Shown here: one piece after another, positions 9,451-18,109 of the stretch | Layout of the letters: every line of letters begins with the position of its first letter | Numbering within the stretch: position 1 is the stretch's first letter | DNA from: Nostoc piscinale CENA21 | GTDB taxonomy: Bacteria; Cyanobacteriota; Cyanobacteriia; Cyanobacteriales; Nostocaceae | Direction of reading: 5' to 3' | Assembly (NCBI RefSeq): GCF_001298445.1 | Contig: NZ_CP012036.1 | Span: 6,077,525 to 6,141,524, forward strand | Length of the DNA: 64,000 nt | Notes under the pieces: model-generated | Told to the model about the DNA's origin: nothing | The model's input: the letters and a program-made list of their open reading frames with translations, nothing else | The model's database searches: none | Program-made: the position numbers and the translations under genes

Positions 9451-9934
9451 AAGCAATATCTGGTGGTATTTGTCGGGAAGTTTTTTTGGGTTTGAGGCTT
9501 TGTTTTAGCTGTCTTTGAATGGTTTTTTCCAACTGAGAACGCTGGACTTCAAAAGCATGATCTAATGTTCCCGGTGTTTCTAAAAAAACTATGCTATCTA
9601 CGGGTTCGAGAGCGATTAATTGGAACAAAATATGGGTGACAGCAATGGGTGTGGCCACCACTTGAGGGTCTCGCCCAGCAGATGAAATTAGGGAAACATC
9701 CTGTATGGTAGAAAAAGCGTAAATCACCTGCTTCTCCAAACTTGGATCTGCACGGTGGCTCAATGTAGTTAAGACCCAGCTTCCCTCCTTTTGGAGAATA
9801 TAGTACTGGGAGTGGCGTAATTGTTGAGCGATCGCGCGAAAAGCAGGAGCAATTGCTGTAACAAGATGAGGTGAAATACCATCGCGGGGTGCATTGTCGA
9901 TCAGCAATTGAATTTGTGTTTCTAAATCCATCAT
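9449..9934 (-). CDS. Conserved cyanobacterial protein of unknown function
   Basis: 161 residues, soluble, with no membrane span or recognised catalytic motif; the C-terminus is basic (KQSLKPKKTSRQ). The central part (about residues 35-120) has alternating strands and helices suggesting one compact domain. It runs divergently from hetZ and its coding sequence contains the likely HetR-controlled promoter of hetZ, so its first third would be antisense to the hetZ leader. The ATG at 9934 could instead be the second Met. Function is unknown. Confidence 0.7.
   Translation of the reverse strand: MMDLETQIQLLIDNAPRDGISPHLVTAIAPAFRAIAQQLRHSQYYILQKEGSWVLTTLSHRADPSLEKQVIYAFSTIQDVSLISSAGRDPQVVATPIAVTHILFQLIALEPVDSIVFLETPGTLDHAFEVQRSQLEKTIQRQLKQSLKPKKTSRQIPPDIA
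9664..9716 (+). promoter_or_regulatory. Candidate HetR-binding site and promoter of hetZ
   Basis: GAGGGTCTCGCCC at 9664-9676 matches the core of the HetR operator known from hetP (GAGGGGTCTAACCCC), as GGGTCT-NN-CCC. About 28 bases further on is a -10-like TATGGT (9704-9709), giving a start near 9716, about 420 bases before the hetZ ATG. As I recall, hetZ of Anabaena PCC 7120 is transcribed from about -425 under HetR control, which fits. The site lies inside the opposite-strand gene. Confidence 0.65.
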
Positions 9935-10137
9935 GACTTGTCAACGGCTTTTGGGTAATGGCAATCACAGCAGGTTAAAGTGTGAACAATTCCCGCCAAG
10001 TTGGGAATAATAAAATCAGCTATATCCTGAATGCAGGATAGACCTGCGTTTAGCTTCAAGGCAAAACGCGAAAAGCCAATACCTACAGTCGTACAGGTTG
10101 TTTCTATATATGTTAGGGTCTTTTAAACACCGAGACT

Positions 10138-11343
10138 ATGAATTCAGCCGCAACCGCAACTATTCCAACCGCAACTTTTCTGGGAGAACATACTATCGGC
10201 GTGGAGGTGATCTTTCAACTCCTGTACAAGGAGTTTCGGCAATCAACCAAAGCCTCAGAACAGAATTGCCATGATGTGGCAACACGTATTACTACCGAAG
10301 TATACAGAATTTGCAGCGAAAGTAAACGCATCCAAGCTTCCGGTTCAGTAGAAAGCTCCGCCATGACCTTAGCCAGACATCGCCTGCAACAATGTCTGAG
10401 GTACTATCAGTTGGGTTCTAATAGAGGCAGAGTTGAATTACACAGTACTCTGAGCGCCATTATTTATCGTTACATTAATCCTCCCCAGAAGCAATTAAGC
10501 TATCAAGGGCGGCTGACTATCATAGAAGATTTTCTACAAAGTTTTTATTTAGAAGCATTAAACGCCTTCCGACGCGAGAATCAATTGGGTACTACCTATC
10601 GTCCCCAAACTCTGTTGGAATTAGCAGAATATATGGCCTTTACCGAACGCTATGGTAAACGGCGTATTCCCTTACCTGGTCGTCAGCAACAACTGATTAT
10701 TTTGCGGGCGCAGACTTTCTCTCAACAACAACCCCCCGAAACCAGCGTTGATATTGAACAAGCTGCGGAAGGTAGTTCTGGTGATGGTGATGGTTCTTGG
10801 GAAGAACCCGCAGTTCAGCAATTACGTTCTACAATGGCCACACAAGCAGAACCAGAACCCGAAGAAGACACTTTGCGTTCGGTTGTGATTACCGAGTTAA
10901 TGAGTTATTTGGAGCAGAAACAACAATCTGACTGTGCTGATTATTTCTCTCTCCGACTTAAAGATTTATCCACACAAGAAATTGAGGCAATTTTAAATCT
11001 CACTCCTCGTCAGAGAGATTACTTACAACAACGCTTCAAGTATCATTTAATTAGGTTCGCTTTATTACACCGTTGGGAGCTAGTACACGAATGGTTAGAA
11101 GCTTCCTTACATACAAATTTGGGGTTGACTCCCCAGCAATGGGAAGCCTACACCTCGCAGCTAGACGAGAAACAACGGTCTTTACTCGACTTAAAACAGC
11201 AAGGACAACCCGACGATAAAATTGCTAAAACTCTAGGGTTATCAATGGCACAACTGCAAAAACGCTGGTTTAAGGTTCTGGAACAAGCTTGGGAAATTCG
11301 TAACTCATTAGTGTCCGGATCAGGTGCATCTACTCATGAATAG
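10138..11343 (+). CDS. hetZ: Heterocyst differentiation protein HetZ
   Basis: Cytoplasmic regulator of early heterocyst differentiation acting with HetR. The 401 residues match my memory of HetZ in length and sequence (N-terminus MNSAATATIPTATFLGEHTI). A basic N-terminal half is followed by an acidic, Ser/Gly-rich linker at about residues 200-245. The C-terminal part contains two helix-turn-helix-like stretches, LSTQEIEAILNLTPRQRDYL (277-296) and DDKIAKTLGLSMAQLQKRW (359-377), that resemble sigma region 4 modules. The gene overlaps patU by 8 bases, indicating translational coupling. A HetR-type operator lies about 460-475 bases upstream. Confidence 0.9.
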   Translation: MNSAATATIPTATFLGEHTIGVEVIFQLLYKEFRQSTKASEQNCHDVATRITTEVYRICSESKRIQASGSVESSAMTLARHRLQQCLRYYQLGSNRGRVELHSTLSAIIYRYINPPQKQLSYQGRLTIIEDFLQSFYLEALNAFRRENQLGTTYRPQTLLELAEYMAFTERYGKRRIPLPGRQQQLIILRAQTFSQQQPPETSVDIEQAAEGSSGDGDGSWEEPAVQQLRSTMATQAEPEPEEDTLRSVVITELMSYLEQKQQSDCADYFSLRLKDLSTQEIEAILNLTPRQRDYLQQRFKYHLIRFALLHRWELVHEWLEASLHTNLGLTPQQWEAYTSQLDEKQRSLLDLKQQGQPDDKIAKTLGLSMAQLQKRWFKVLEQAWEIRNSLVSGSGASTHE

Positions 11344-12316
11344 TGACTCAGAATCCTTAAAAAACCAATTACTCACTTGGTTGTTAGCAGATGATGTTAA
11401 CACCAGTGAATCTAACTTGGTCGAGTTTAAGGAGATAGACGGGGTGGAAAACTCTCTCCAACAAGCAGCCACTTTCGCCAGTGGCGATCTAGAGTTGGGA
11501 GGGATACCCCAAAACTTTAAACTGGGAGATATTCCTACTGTGCAAGACCGTTTCCAAGCCGTACTCAAGCGTCGTTTACAAACCGAAATCGAAAACCAAC
11601 CTCCTTTGTTTCCTTGGGAAACACAATTAATGGAATATCCTGAGCGTTTGGAAGAGCGATCGCTCAGTTTAGTTCCTGCCTGGGGCTGGAAAGCACAACA
11701 ATCTAGGCTGAATCTGCCAATTAATTTGCCAGAAACAGTTTTCCGCGAATTACTAGAAAAGTGCCAAACACTGTTAACTGCTTCACTGCCTCTGGGAGCT
11801 AAATTAGTTCAGGCAGTGGAAAGCTTCTTCCCACAAGAATCTCATACGCTAAATGATATCGCTGGTTTGGTACTGAGAAGTACTTATCGGTCTGCGGATG
11901 TTCTCGATCAAAAACTCAATATCGAGAGCGATTACCCAGATTTACAACCGCGTCAACAAATGGCATTGTCTTTAATGGCTGCCAAACAACTGCTAGAAAA
12001 TTTAAGTCTACCAGTGACACCAAACAGTCCGGTGGTAGAAAGACAATGGTTTACCAGTGAAGGTTTGTTGACTTTGCGGGTTGAATACCAATCTCGTGGT
12101 AAACACACTCAGTTACGAGTTGAGGCTGATTTACCCACCAAAGGTATTGTGACATTGCGAGCTGATGGTACTTTGGCAATGGCACAGTCTTCAAGTGCAG
12201 GCTGTTTGAATGTTGAATTATCCTGTCAGGAATTTAACCCAACTTATACTTTAGAAGTTGAGTTTCCCGACATCGACGAACAGCCTTTATTGTTTGTGAT
12301 TAATCCTACAATCTAA
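11336..12316 (+). CDS. patU: Heterocyst patterning protein PatU (undivided form)
   Basis: 326 residues from the ATG at 11336, which overlaps the hetZ stop; an in-frame GTG at 11324 is possible. The acidic N-terminal part (about 1-60) is followed by a motif around FPWETQLMEYP and a C-terminal beta-rich region. In Anabaena PCC 7120 the locus downstream of hetZ is split into patU5 and patU3, while in Nostoc punctiforme it is one gene. Here the frame is continuous, so this is the undivided type. In Anabaena, patU3 influences pattern and acts against or with hetZ. Its biochemical activity is unknown. Confidence 0.82.
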   Translation: MNSDSESLKNQLLTWLLADDVNTSESNLVEFKEIDGVENSLQQAATFASGDLELGGIPQNFKLGDIPTVQDRFQAVLKRRLQTEIENQPPLFPWETQLMEYPERLEERSLSLVPAWGWKAQQSRLNLPINLPETVFRELLEKCQTLLTASLPLGAKLVQAVESFFPQESHTLNDIAGLVLRSTYRSADVLDQKLNIESDYPDLQPRQQMALSLMAAKQLLENLSLPVTPNSPVVERQWFTSEGLLTLRVEYQSRGKHTQLRVEADLPTKGIVTLRADGTLAMAQSSSAGCLNVELSCQEFNPTYTLEVEFPDIDEQPLLFVINPTI

Positions 12317-12777
12317 GCAAGGTCAAAGACATCTGAGAGATTAAAAAAAATTGTTGTGGTTTTGGAGCTTATCTTTTCATAAGCGATCATTAGGGCTTCT
12401 ACGTTTTTTTAAACGATCATTAGGGCTAAAACTATGAGACTCCCAAAGAATGCTTCGGGGAGTTACTGCTATCTGAACAAGAATTTCGGCATATTATAGC
12501 AGAAGGCAGTCCCGATGAAACAAGTTTCATCGCCAAGCATGAAAGTGGGACAAGCCTTGTTACTCAGCACTCAGCATTTTAAAGTCAGGAGATAAAAGCC
12601 AGACTATGCCTGGTATTTGTGCTTTTTAAATTTCCTCACTTATACTTCGACTGCTATATAAGCTACAACTAAGTAGACAGTTTAGCCTTATCAATTTGAA
12701 ATTTGCAATTTTCAATTGTGTGATTGAACCGTCCAAAATCCAAAATTGTTTGACTGCATCTACACCTGACCTTTTAA
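12317..12777. other. Intergenic region after patU with direct and inverted repeats
   Basis: No gene is seen. A 14-bp direct repeat (CGATCATTAGGGCT) occurs at 12384-12397 and 12414-12427. A 9-bp perfect stem with a 2-base loop (CGATGAAAC AA GTTTCATCG) lies at 12513-12532. The ACTCAGCACTCAGCA string at about 12561 is a dispersed repeat also found in the gene at 53 kb. One of the stems may end hetZ-patU transcription. Confidence 0.5.
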
Positions 12778-15090
12778 ATGTTTAACTTATCCAGGATTAA
12801 TTGGTCTTCGCGTCTACCTATAGTTAATAGTTGGCGACAAAATATCCAGACTGCACCTGTCATGGTGGTGGAAGATTCTGTTTCTCTGCGGGTGCTAGTT
12901 TTTGGGTTAATCTTGATGGGAATTGTGGCGGTTGATATTGCCGCCGATACCAAATTTAGTTTTTGGGCAGTACCGCTAAGTGTTGTAGGTGGAATTTGGA
13001 GTTACTGCTATCGCCGCAGCCCAAATATTCCAGTGAAGTTCTGCATCGCCATTGGGATGTTAATGGCTTTAGGTGCGTTCTTTGGGAGAGTGTTAGGAGA
13101 ATTAAATGATACGCGGCTGGCTTTAGCAGAGTTATTAATTCAACTGCAAATACTTCATAGTTTTGATATGCCCAGACGCAAAGATTTGGGCTATTCAATT
13201 GTGATTGGTTTGATTTTGTTGGGTGTAGCGGCAACGCTGAGTCAAACTTTGGCTTTTGCCCCTGTATTATTGTTGTTTTTAGCGATCGCCTTACCAACTT
13301 TAGTCTTAAATTACCGTTCCCAAATCGGGTTAGATGAGTCAAAAGTTAAAAGGGAAAAGGCAAAAGAATCACAATTAAAATCATATTTACTTTTTTACTT
13401 TTTACTTTTTACTTTAATTGTGGGGCTAGGGTTAGGAATTTTTGCTGTTCTACCCCGGTTCCCTGGTTATCAATTACGAACATTTCCCGTTAGTTCGCCG
13501 ATTGAAGTTAAGGGCAGTTTTACAGGACGCAGTATTATTAATCCTGGTTATGTGCGTCAAAGTAATGCTGAAAATCAAGGCAATGGTACAGAAAACAGCC
13601 AAAATGGTCAACCAGGAAAAATCAACGATAGCTTTTATTATGGCTTTAATAGCCAAATGAATCAAAACCTGCGGGGAAGTATGACATCCAAGGTGGTGAT
13701 GCGGGTGCGATCGCAGGTGGAAGGTTTTTGGCGGGTTTTAGCATTTGATCGCTACACAGGTAAGGGTTGGGAAATTTCTCGCAATGATGATGTTACTACC
13801 CTCAAGCGATCGCCTTGGTCATATCAAATTTATCTGTCTCCACCTCCTACCACTGCTAAAACCAGAGAAGTTGTACAAACCTATACAGTGGTGGCAGATT
13901 TGCCGAATTTGATTCCGGCAATGTCTTACCCCAAAGAAATTTACTTTCCCACACCGATTATTGCTGTTGATCAAGAAAATGGACTGCGCTCGCCAGTGGC
14001 TTTAGCGGAAGACTTGACTTATACAGTCATTTCAGAAGTACCTTACCGCGATCGGACTTTGTTAGGTAAAGCTACTACTAACTATCCAAAAAACATTACA
14101 AAATACTATCTGCAAATTCCGCCAGAAATTGCGTCCAAAGTCCGCAAATTAACAGAAGAAATTCTGGCGAATTACAATCGCAACAATGTATCTAAGGTGT
14201 CAAAAACTTTAGATGCAACTTATGAAAAGGTACTTTATCTAGCCCAATACCTCAAGCAAAATTATTCGATTCCCCAAAATCCCTTTGAGTTTCCATATTT
14301 GGGAGACAAAGAAGATTTAGTAGAAGCTTTCTTATTTAAATATAAAGGCGGCTATCCAGACCATTTCTCAACTGTGTTAACAGTGATGCTGCGCTCGATT
14401 GGGATTCCCGCACGGTTAGTGGCGGGGTTTGGTTCCGGCGAATTTAATCCTTTTACGGGAATGTATGTTGTCCGTAACACCGATGCTTACGCGATGACAG
14501 AAGTTTACTTTCCTAAATATGGTTGGTTTACCTTTGACCCCATTCCTAATCATCCCTTAATTCCCCCTTCTGTTGAAGACTCCCAAACCTTTAGCGTTTT
14601 ACGTCAGTTTTGGAATTGGGTGGCTGGGTGGCTACCTTCCCCTGTGACTGGCTTCTTTAACACGTTCTTTGGGACAATTTTTAGTTGGATATTTAAAGCG
14701 ATCGCTTGGTTTTTTGCTTTATTCGCTCAAGGTTGGCTGGGTGTGTTAACTGGTTTAACTTTGGGAACTACTATCGCTTTCTTTGGCTGGCTAGGTTGGG
14801 TACAGTGGCGGAAATGGTTAAAGAGTCGGTGGTTAAGTAAATTGCCACCAATGGAAAGGCTTTATCAACAAATGCTGCAATGGACTTCAACTCAAGGTCT
14901 GGGTAAGCATCCGTCACAAACACCCCTAGAATATGTCCAAGTTTCATATCAACACCATCTACCAGCCACAGCCCAAGTCATTGATGAAATCAGTCAGGCT
15001 TATGTGAGTTGGCGCTATGGTGGACAGACTCCCAACTTGCAACAATTACGCCAAAAGTGGCAAGAAATCAAAAAAAGTCACAAGAGGTAA
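12778..15090 (+). CDS. Membrane transglutaminase-like protein (TgpA/DUF3488 type), catalytic residues lost
   Basis: 770 residues. An N-terminal bundle of membrane helices (about residues 35-235) is followed by an extracytoplasmic part with a transglutaminase-core fold at about 495-600, another membrane segment at about 650-690 and a C-terminal cytoplasmic tail (DUF4129-like). The core motif reads YKGGYPDHFSTVL where active enzymes have Y-C-E-H-F, so the nucleophilic Cys is Pro. The His motif (HAW) reads TDAYAMTEVYF, so His is Tyr. Only the Asp of FDPIP remains. It is probably a non-enzymatic binding or scaffold protein of the envelope. It stands alone, well separated from both neighbours. Confidence 0.85.
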   Translation: MFNLSRINWSSRLPIVNSWRQNIQTAPVMVVEDSVSLRVLVFGLILMGIVAVDIAADTKFSFWAVPLSVVGGIWSYCYRRSPNIPVKFCIAIGMLMALGAFFGRVLGELNDTRLALAELLIQLQILHSFDMPRRKDLGYSIVIGLILLGVAATLSQTLAFAPVLLLFLAIALPTLVLNYRSQIGLDESKVKREKAKESQLKSYLLFYFLLFTLIVGLGLGIFAVLPRFPGYQLRTFPVSSPIEVKGSFTGRSIINPGYVRQSNAENQGNGTENSQNGQPGKINDSFYYGFNSQMNQNLRGSMTSKVVMRVRSQVEGFWRVLAFDRYTGKGWEISRNDDVTTLKRSPWSYQIYLSPPPTTAKTREVVQTYTVVADLPNLIPAMSYPKEIYFPTPIIAVDQENGLRSPVALAEDLTYTVISEVPYRDRTLLGKATTNYPKNITKYYLQIPPEIASKVRKLTEEILANYNRNNVSKVSKTLDATYEKVLYLAQYLKQNYSIPQNPFEFPYLGDKEDLVEAFLFKYKGGYPDHFSTVLTVMLRSIGIPARLVAGFGSGEFNPFTGMYVVRNTDAYAMTEVYFPKYGWFTFDPIPNHPLIPPSVEDSQTFSVLRQFWNWVAGWLPSPVTGFFNTFFGTIFSWIFKAIAWFFALFAQGWLGVLTGLTLGTTIAFFGWLGWVQWRKWLKSRWLSKLPPMERLYQQMLQWTSTQGLGKHPSQTPLEYVQVSYQHHLPATAQVIDEISQAYVSWRYGGQTPNLQQLRQKWQEIKKSHKR

Positions 15091-15382
15091 GAGTGCGGAG
15101 GGGAGAATCTTCCCCAATTCCCTGCTCCCTGCCCCTTGTCTCCCCATACTCCCCACACTCCCCACACTCCCCCCAACAGCCATAGATTAATTTCTCACAA
15201 TTACGCATGTGTCTAGGGGAAGATTTTCAGTATATTTGGCAGAGAAACAGCTAAAAAAAGCATTGTTTGTCTAAAAACTAAAGCAAGCTAGATGTGATGC
15301 GTTGTAACTCCAGTTTTTTAGGGATAACATGGAAATAAAATCCTTACTGGATTCTCGTACCACATTTAGTCTCAGTTAATTT
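15091..15382. repeat. Short tandem repeats and leader of remA-like gene
   Basis: Contains CTCCCTGC/CCCCACACT-type short tandem repeats at about 15118-15177, typical of heterocystous cyanobacteria. The remainder is an AT-rich leader before the ATG at 15383. Confidence 0.6.
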
Positions 15383-15649
15383 ATGGACATTCAATTAATA
15401 AATATCGGTTTCGGCAACATTGTCTCGGCTAACAAAGTAGTTGCGATCGTCAGTCCAGAATCTGCGCCAATTAAGCGGATTATCACCGATGCGCGGGAAA
15501 AAAACCAGCTGATTGATGCCACTTATGGTCGTCGGACAAGGGCTGTAATTATCACCGATTCTAACCATGTAATCCTTTCCGCAATTCAGCCAGAAACGGT
15601 AGCAAATCGATTCGTGATTTCCCGCGATCACCATACTGTAGATAATTAA
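15383..15649 (+). CDS. RemA-like regulator (DUF370 family)
   Basis: 88 residues matching the DUF370/RemA family. It begins with a conserved IGFGNIVSANKVVAIVSPES segment and has the central ATYGRRTRAVIITDSNHVIL strand. RemA in Bacillus is a ring-forming DNA-binding activator of matrix genes; the cyanobacterial role is not known to me. It sits directly before gmk, a pairing widely seen in bacteria, separated here by about 170 bases. The length and start fit the family. Confidence 0.88.
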   Translation: MDIQLINIGFGNIVSANKVVAIVSPESAPIKRIITDAREKNQLIDATYGRRTRAVIITDSNHVILSAIQPETVANRFVISRDHHTVDN

Positions 15650-15816
15650 CCAAGGATAGTTGACAAAGGACTATTCTATTTGCACCATATCGGCAGTACT
15701 ATGTGAATTAGACTGGTTTTCTGTCACCAGTGCTACAAATTCGTTAGTCGAGGTCAGCCTGACAACGAACAGAAACTCACAAATCATGATTGTTGATTAA
15801 TTCACAGGTTGAACGG

Positions 15817-16416
15817 ATGATGCAAGTTTTACCCATCCAGACTAGTGCTACTACCACAGAATGCCCACCTACAGGCAAGTTAATTGTTTTAACTGGCCCT
15901 AGTGGAGTTGGCAAAGGCACCTTAATGCGATCGCTGTTGCAGCGTCATCCGCAACTGTATTACTCTGTATCCGTAACCACTCGTTCTCCTCGCCCTGGAG
16001 AAATTGATGGCAAAAATTATTACTTTATTAACCGTAGTAAGTTTGAACAACTGGTTGCTCAAGGTGAATTTTTAGAGTGGGCGGAATTTGCGGGGAATTA
16101 TTACGGTACTCCGCGAGAAACTGTAGTCAATCAAATTCAATCTGGTAAGTTAGTAGTGCTGGAAATTGAGTTAGAAGGGGCAAGACAAATTCGCGCTTCC
16201 TTTCCTAATGCTCTCAGCATTTTTATTTTGCCGCCTTCTTTTGAAGAATTAGAAAAACGGATACGAGGTCGTGGACAGGATTCTGAAGAATCGATTTCCC
16301 GTCGCCTAGTCCGCGCCAAGGCAGAAATTGCAGCTGCTGATGAATTTGATATTCAAATTGTCAATGACGATTTTGAAATGGCACTTGCAGCGATTGAAGC
16401 AGCGATATTTGAATAA
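15817..16416 (+). CDS. gmk: Guanylate kinase
   Basis: Phosphorylates GMP to GDP with ATP in nucleotide metabolism. The P-loop is LTGPSGVGKGT (about residues 24-34), followed by the GMP-binding STRSPRPGE-like segment (here VTTRSPRPGEIDGKNYYF) and GEFLEWAEFAGNYYGTP. The C-terminal RLVRAKAEIAAADEFD helix region is complete. I place the start at the ATG at 15817 (15820 is equally possible) rather than the upstream in-frame TTG at 15790, which has no visible ribosome site. Confidence 0.93.
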   Translation: MMQVLPIQTSATTTECPPTGKLIVLTGPSGVGKGTLMRSLLQRHPQLYYSVSVTTRSPRPGEIDGKNYYFINRSKFEQLVAQGEFLEWAEFAGNYYGTPRETVVNQIQSGKLVVLEIELEGARQIRASFPNALSIFILPPSFEELEKRIRGRGQDSEESISRRLVRAKAEIAAADEFDIQIVNDDFEMALAAIEAAIFE

Positions 16417-16439
16417 TCACACCCAAGCATTTTTAGCAC

Positions 16440-16483
16440 CAAATAATTAAGGACACATAATCTTATGTGTCCTTAATTATTTG
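16440..16483. terminator. Perfect 21-bp stem-loop between gmk and psaL
   Basis: Two perfectly complementary 21-base arms, 16440-16460 and 16463-16483, are separated by only two bases (TC). It lies just after the gmk stop, in the convergent gap to psaL (about 190 bases from the psaL stop). A T-run occurs about a dozen bases further on (16494-16501). It may act as a bidirectional terminator; such length and perfection is unusual. Confidence 0.7.
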
Positions 16484-16673
16484 ATGAATATCCATTTTTT
16501 TGATAATGTGACTTTTAAAAAACTAGTTTCTAGCCTCTAGCCCCTTATCCCTCATAGTTTGGCAAGTGGTAATCAGTAATTAGAAAGCTATGATCTCCAG
16601 TTATTTAATTTAATTAACAACTTGATGATGAAAAACTTTGACTAATCACTAATTACCAATTACCAATTACCAA

Positions 16674-17192
16674 TTAGCCGATTAAGCCTTGAATGAGTGC
16701 GATATTGCTAGTTAAGAAGTAAGCAACTACTGCACCACCAATGCCACCGATTAAGAAAGCACTAGCAAAGTTATTCCAGCCTTCTTTAGATAGGAAAGCA
16801 TCTGGAGGGTTGGGTGCTGTCACGCTAGCAAGGGCTTTGGGGGGGTTGCTATTGGCATACAAAGATAAAGCACCTGTGAGCAGAATTACTAGGGCGATCG
16901 CACTTAATAAGCCTGCTAAGTTAGCGTTTTCTGCATTACGCAGGGGGCCATATTTAGCGAAGGGGCCAAATATCCAATAGCCATGTGCCATACCAACTTC
17001 TAGCCCACGTCTGAAAGGAGTTAAACCTGGACGATAAGCTGGCAAGTTATTGATGAACCACTTGATTGCGGGAGAAGAATTAACTGGGGTTTCGAGATTA
17101 CCCCACTGAGGATCGCCACCTGCGGGAAACACTACTTCTCTGTTTCTCACATCGCTGGGCAAATCTTTGGATGCGTCTACTGCTTGCGCCAT
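16674..17192 (-). CDS. psaL: Photosystem I reaction centre subunit XI (PsaL)
   Basis: Thylakoid membrane subunit at the trimer/tetramer interface of photosystem I. From the ATG at 17192 it has 172 residues (N-terminus MAQAVDASKD). It shows the conserved PAYRPGLTPFRRGLEVGMAH segment, chlorophyll-binding GYWIFGPF, and two or three hydrophobic helices ending TSNIALIQGLIG. An in-frame ATG seven codons upstream is less likely. It is the last gene of a psaF-psaJ-psaL cluster. Proline-rich loops (NPPKALASVTAPNPPD) are of the kind seen in heterocystous species that form tetrameric photosystem I. Confidence 0.95.
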   Translation of the reverse strand: MAQAVDASKDLPSDVRNREVVFPAGGDPQWGNLETPVNSSPAIKWFINNLPAYRPGLTPFRRGLEVGMAHGYWIFGPFAKYGPLRNAENANLAGLLSAIALVILLTGALSLYANSNPPKALASVTAPNPPDAFLSKEGWNNFASAFLIGGIGGAVVAYFLTSNIALIQGLIG

Positions 17193-17249
17193 AATTTTAT
17201 GTTCGCCTCTCAATTACATAAGCAACAGTTTAAAATCCCAATGCTTTGG

Positions 17250-17399
17250 TTATGGCAATGGGTGGAACAGTAGGTCTGGGAAAAAGCGGTTAAACTCAAT
17301 CAAAATGCCTGCTGTAATTGTCAGCCAGATTGTAGCAGCCACTGGTGCTGTGGAAATAAATTTAATCAAATAGGATGATTGATCGCCTTTTTCAGCCAT
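17250..17399 (-). CDS. psaJ: Photosystem I subunit IX (PsaJ)
   Basis: 49-residue single-helix thylakoid protein that supports PsaF. I translated it from the minus strand: it starts MAEKGDQSSYLIKFISTAPV, contains the hydrophobic helix AATIWLTITAGILIEFNRFF and ends PDLLFHPLP. The RFFPDLLFHP tail is diagnostic of PsaJ. It lies between psaF and psaL on the same strand, 39 bases after psaF, which fits a co-transcribed unit. Confidence 0.95.
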   Translation of the reverse strand: MAEKGDQSSYLIKFISTAPVAATIWLTITAGILIEFNRFFPDLLFHPLP

Positions 17400-17438
17400 G
17401 TATTTAATCTCCAAAACAATGAATCAGTTAAGCAAAAC

Positions 17439-17933
17439 CTAACGAGGAGAAACGGGGATCTCAGAATCTTTAGCAGTTAATTCGCCAGAAAGGAATTCTT
17501 TCAAAGCGGCTGCTGGCCAAGCAAAACCTGTGGCAATTAGGGGTAATGCCAAAGCCAAATCGATTTGGATTTCTTTTTGTTCGGTGTCAGATTCTTTTCT
17601 CACTGCGATTAGGTAAGCACGACCTACCCAACCAATCCAGCCAGCAATGTAGAGAAATAGAATGCTGGGAATCAAAAAGTCACCAGCGCGGTCTAGACGA
17701 CCATCAACAATCAAGTGAGGATAGCCTTCAGGGCCACAGAGTGCTTGAGAGTATCGCTCAAATCTCTTTTGACCGGATTGGGGATCGGCAGTTGTATTTC
17801 GGGCGTTTTTAGCTAGTGCTTGAAATGCGGGGTTGTCTTGGCAGGGTGTAAGATTAGCCCCTAGAGCTTTCGCTGGTGGAGCAAAATTGAACCAAAGACA
17901 AATCGCTAAAATCAAAGCAAACAATCGTCGCAT
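17439..17933 (-). CDS. psaF: Photosystem I subunit III (PsaF)
   Basis: Lumen-exposed photosystem I subunit, 164 residues from the ATG at 17933. A signal peptide (MRRLFALILAICLWFNFAPP, cleaved near AKALGA) leads to the mature part with two cysteines (LTPCQDNPAF, YSQALCGPEGYPHLIVDGR) and the membrane region IPSILFLYIAGWIGWVGRAYL. A purine-rich ribosome site (AAGGAA) precedes this ATG; the open frame extends upstream but without support. First gene of psaF-psaJ-psaL; its promoter must lie in the gap shared with divergent tsaD. Confidence 0.95.
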   Translation of the reverse strand: MRRLFALILAICLWFNFAPPAKALGANLTPCQDNPAFQALAKNARNTTADPQSGQKRFERYSQALCGPEGYPHLIVDGRLDRAGDFLIPSILFLYIAGWIGWVGRAYLIAVRKESDTEQKEIQIDLALALPLIATGFAWPAAALKEFLSGELTAKDSEIPVSPR

Positions 17934-18109
17934 GGAGTTGTTTCCTTTTATTACAAAAGAAAAAGTTTTTTGTACAAAACGAAGCGGCTTGTACATTCTT
18001 TATTTGGCTAACTAGCAAGTCATCATACTCTTGCCTGGGAACCGAGTAAAGTTTAAGTAAATAAAAGTTAAAGCTTCTCAAACAAATCGTTATCTAGTAG
18101 AACCCTCAG

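Noticed and set aside
10112..10134. GGGTCTTTTAAACACC just before the hetZ start as a HetR site
   Set aside because: It lacks the second CCC block at the right spacing and lies too close to the ATG; the match at 9664 is much better and fits the expected start site.
15790..15816. Upstream TTG start for gmk
   Set aside because: No ribosome site, and the extra residues are not typical; the ATGATG at 15817-15822 is preferred.
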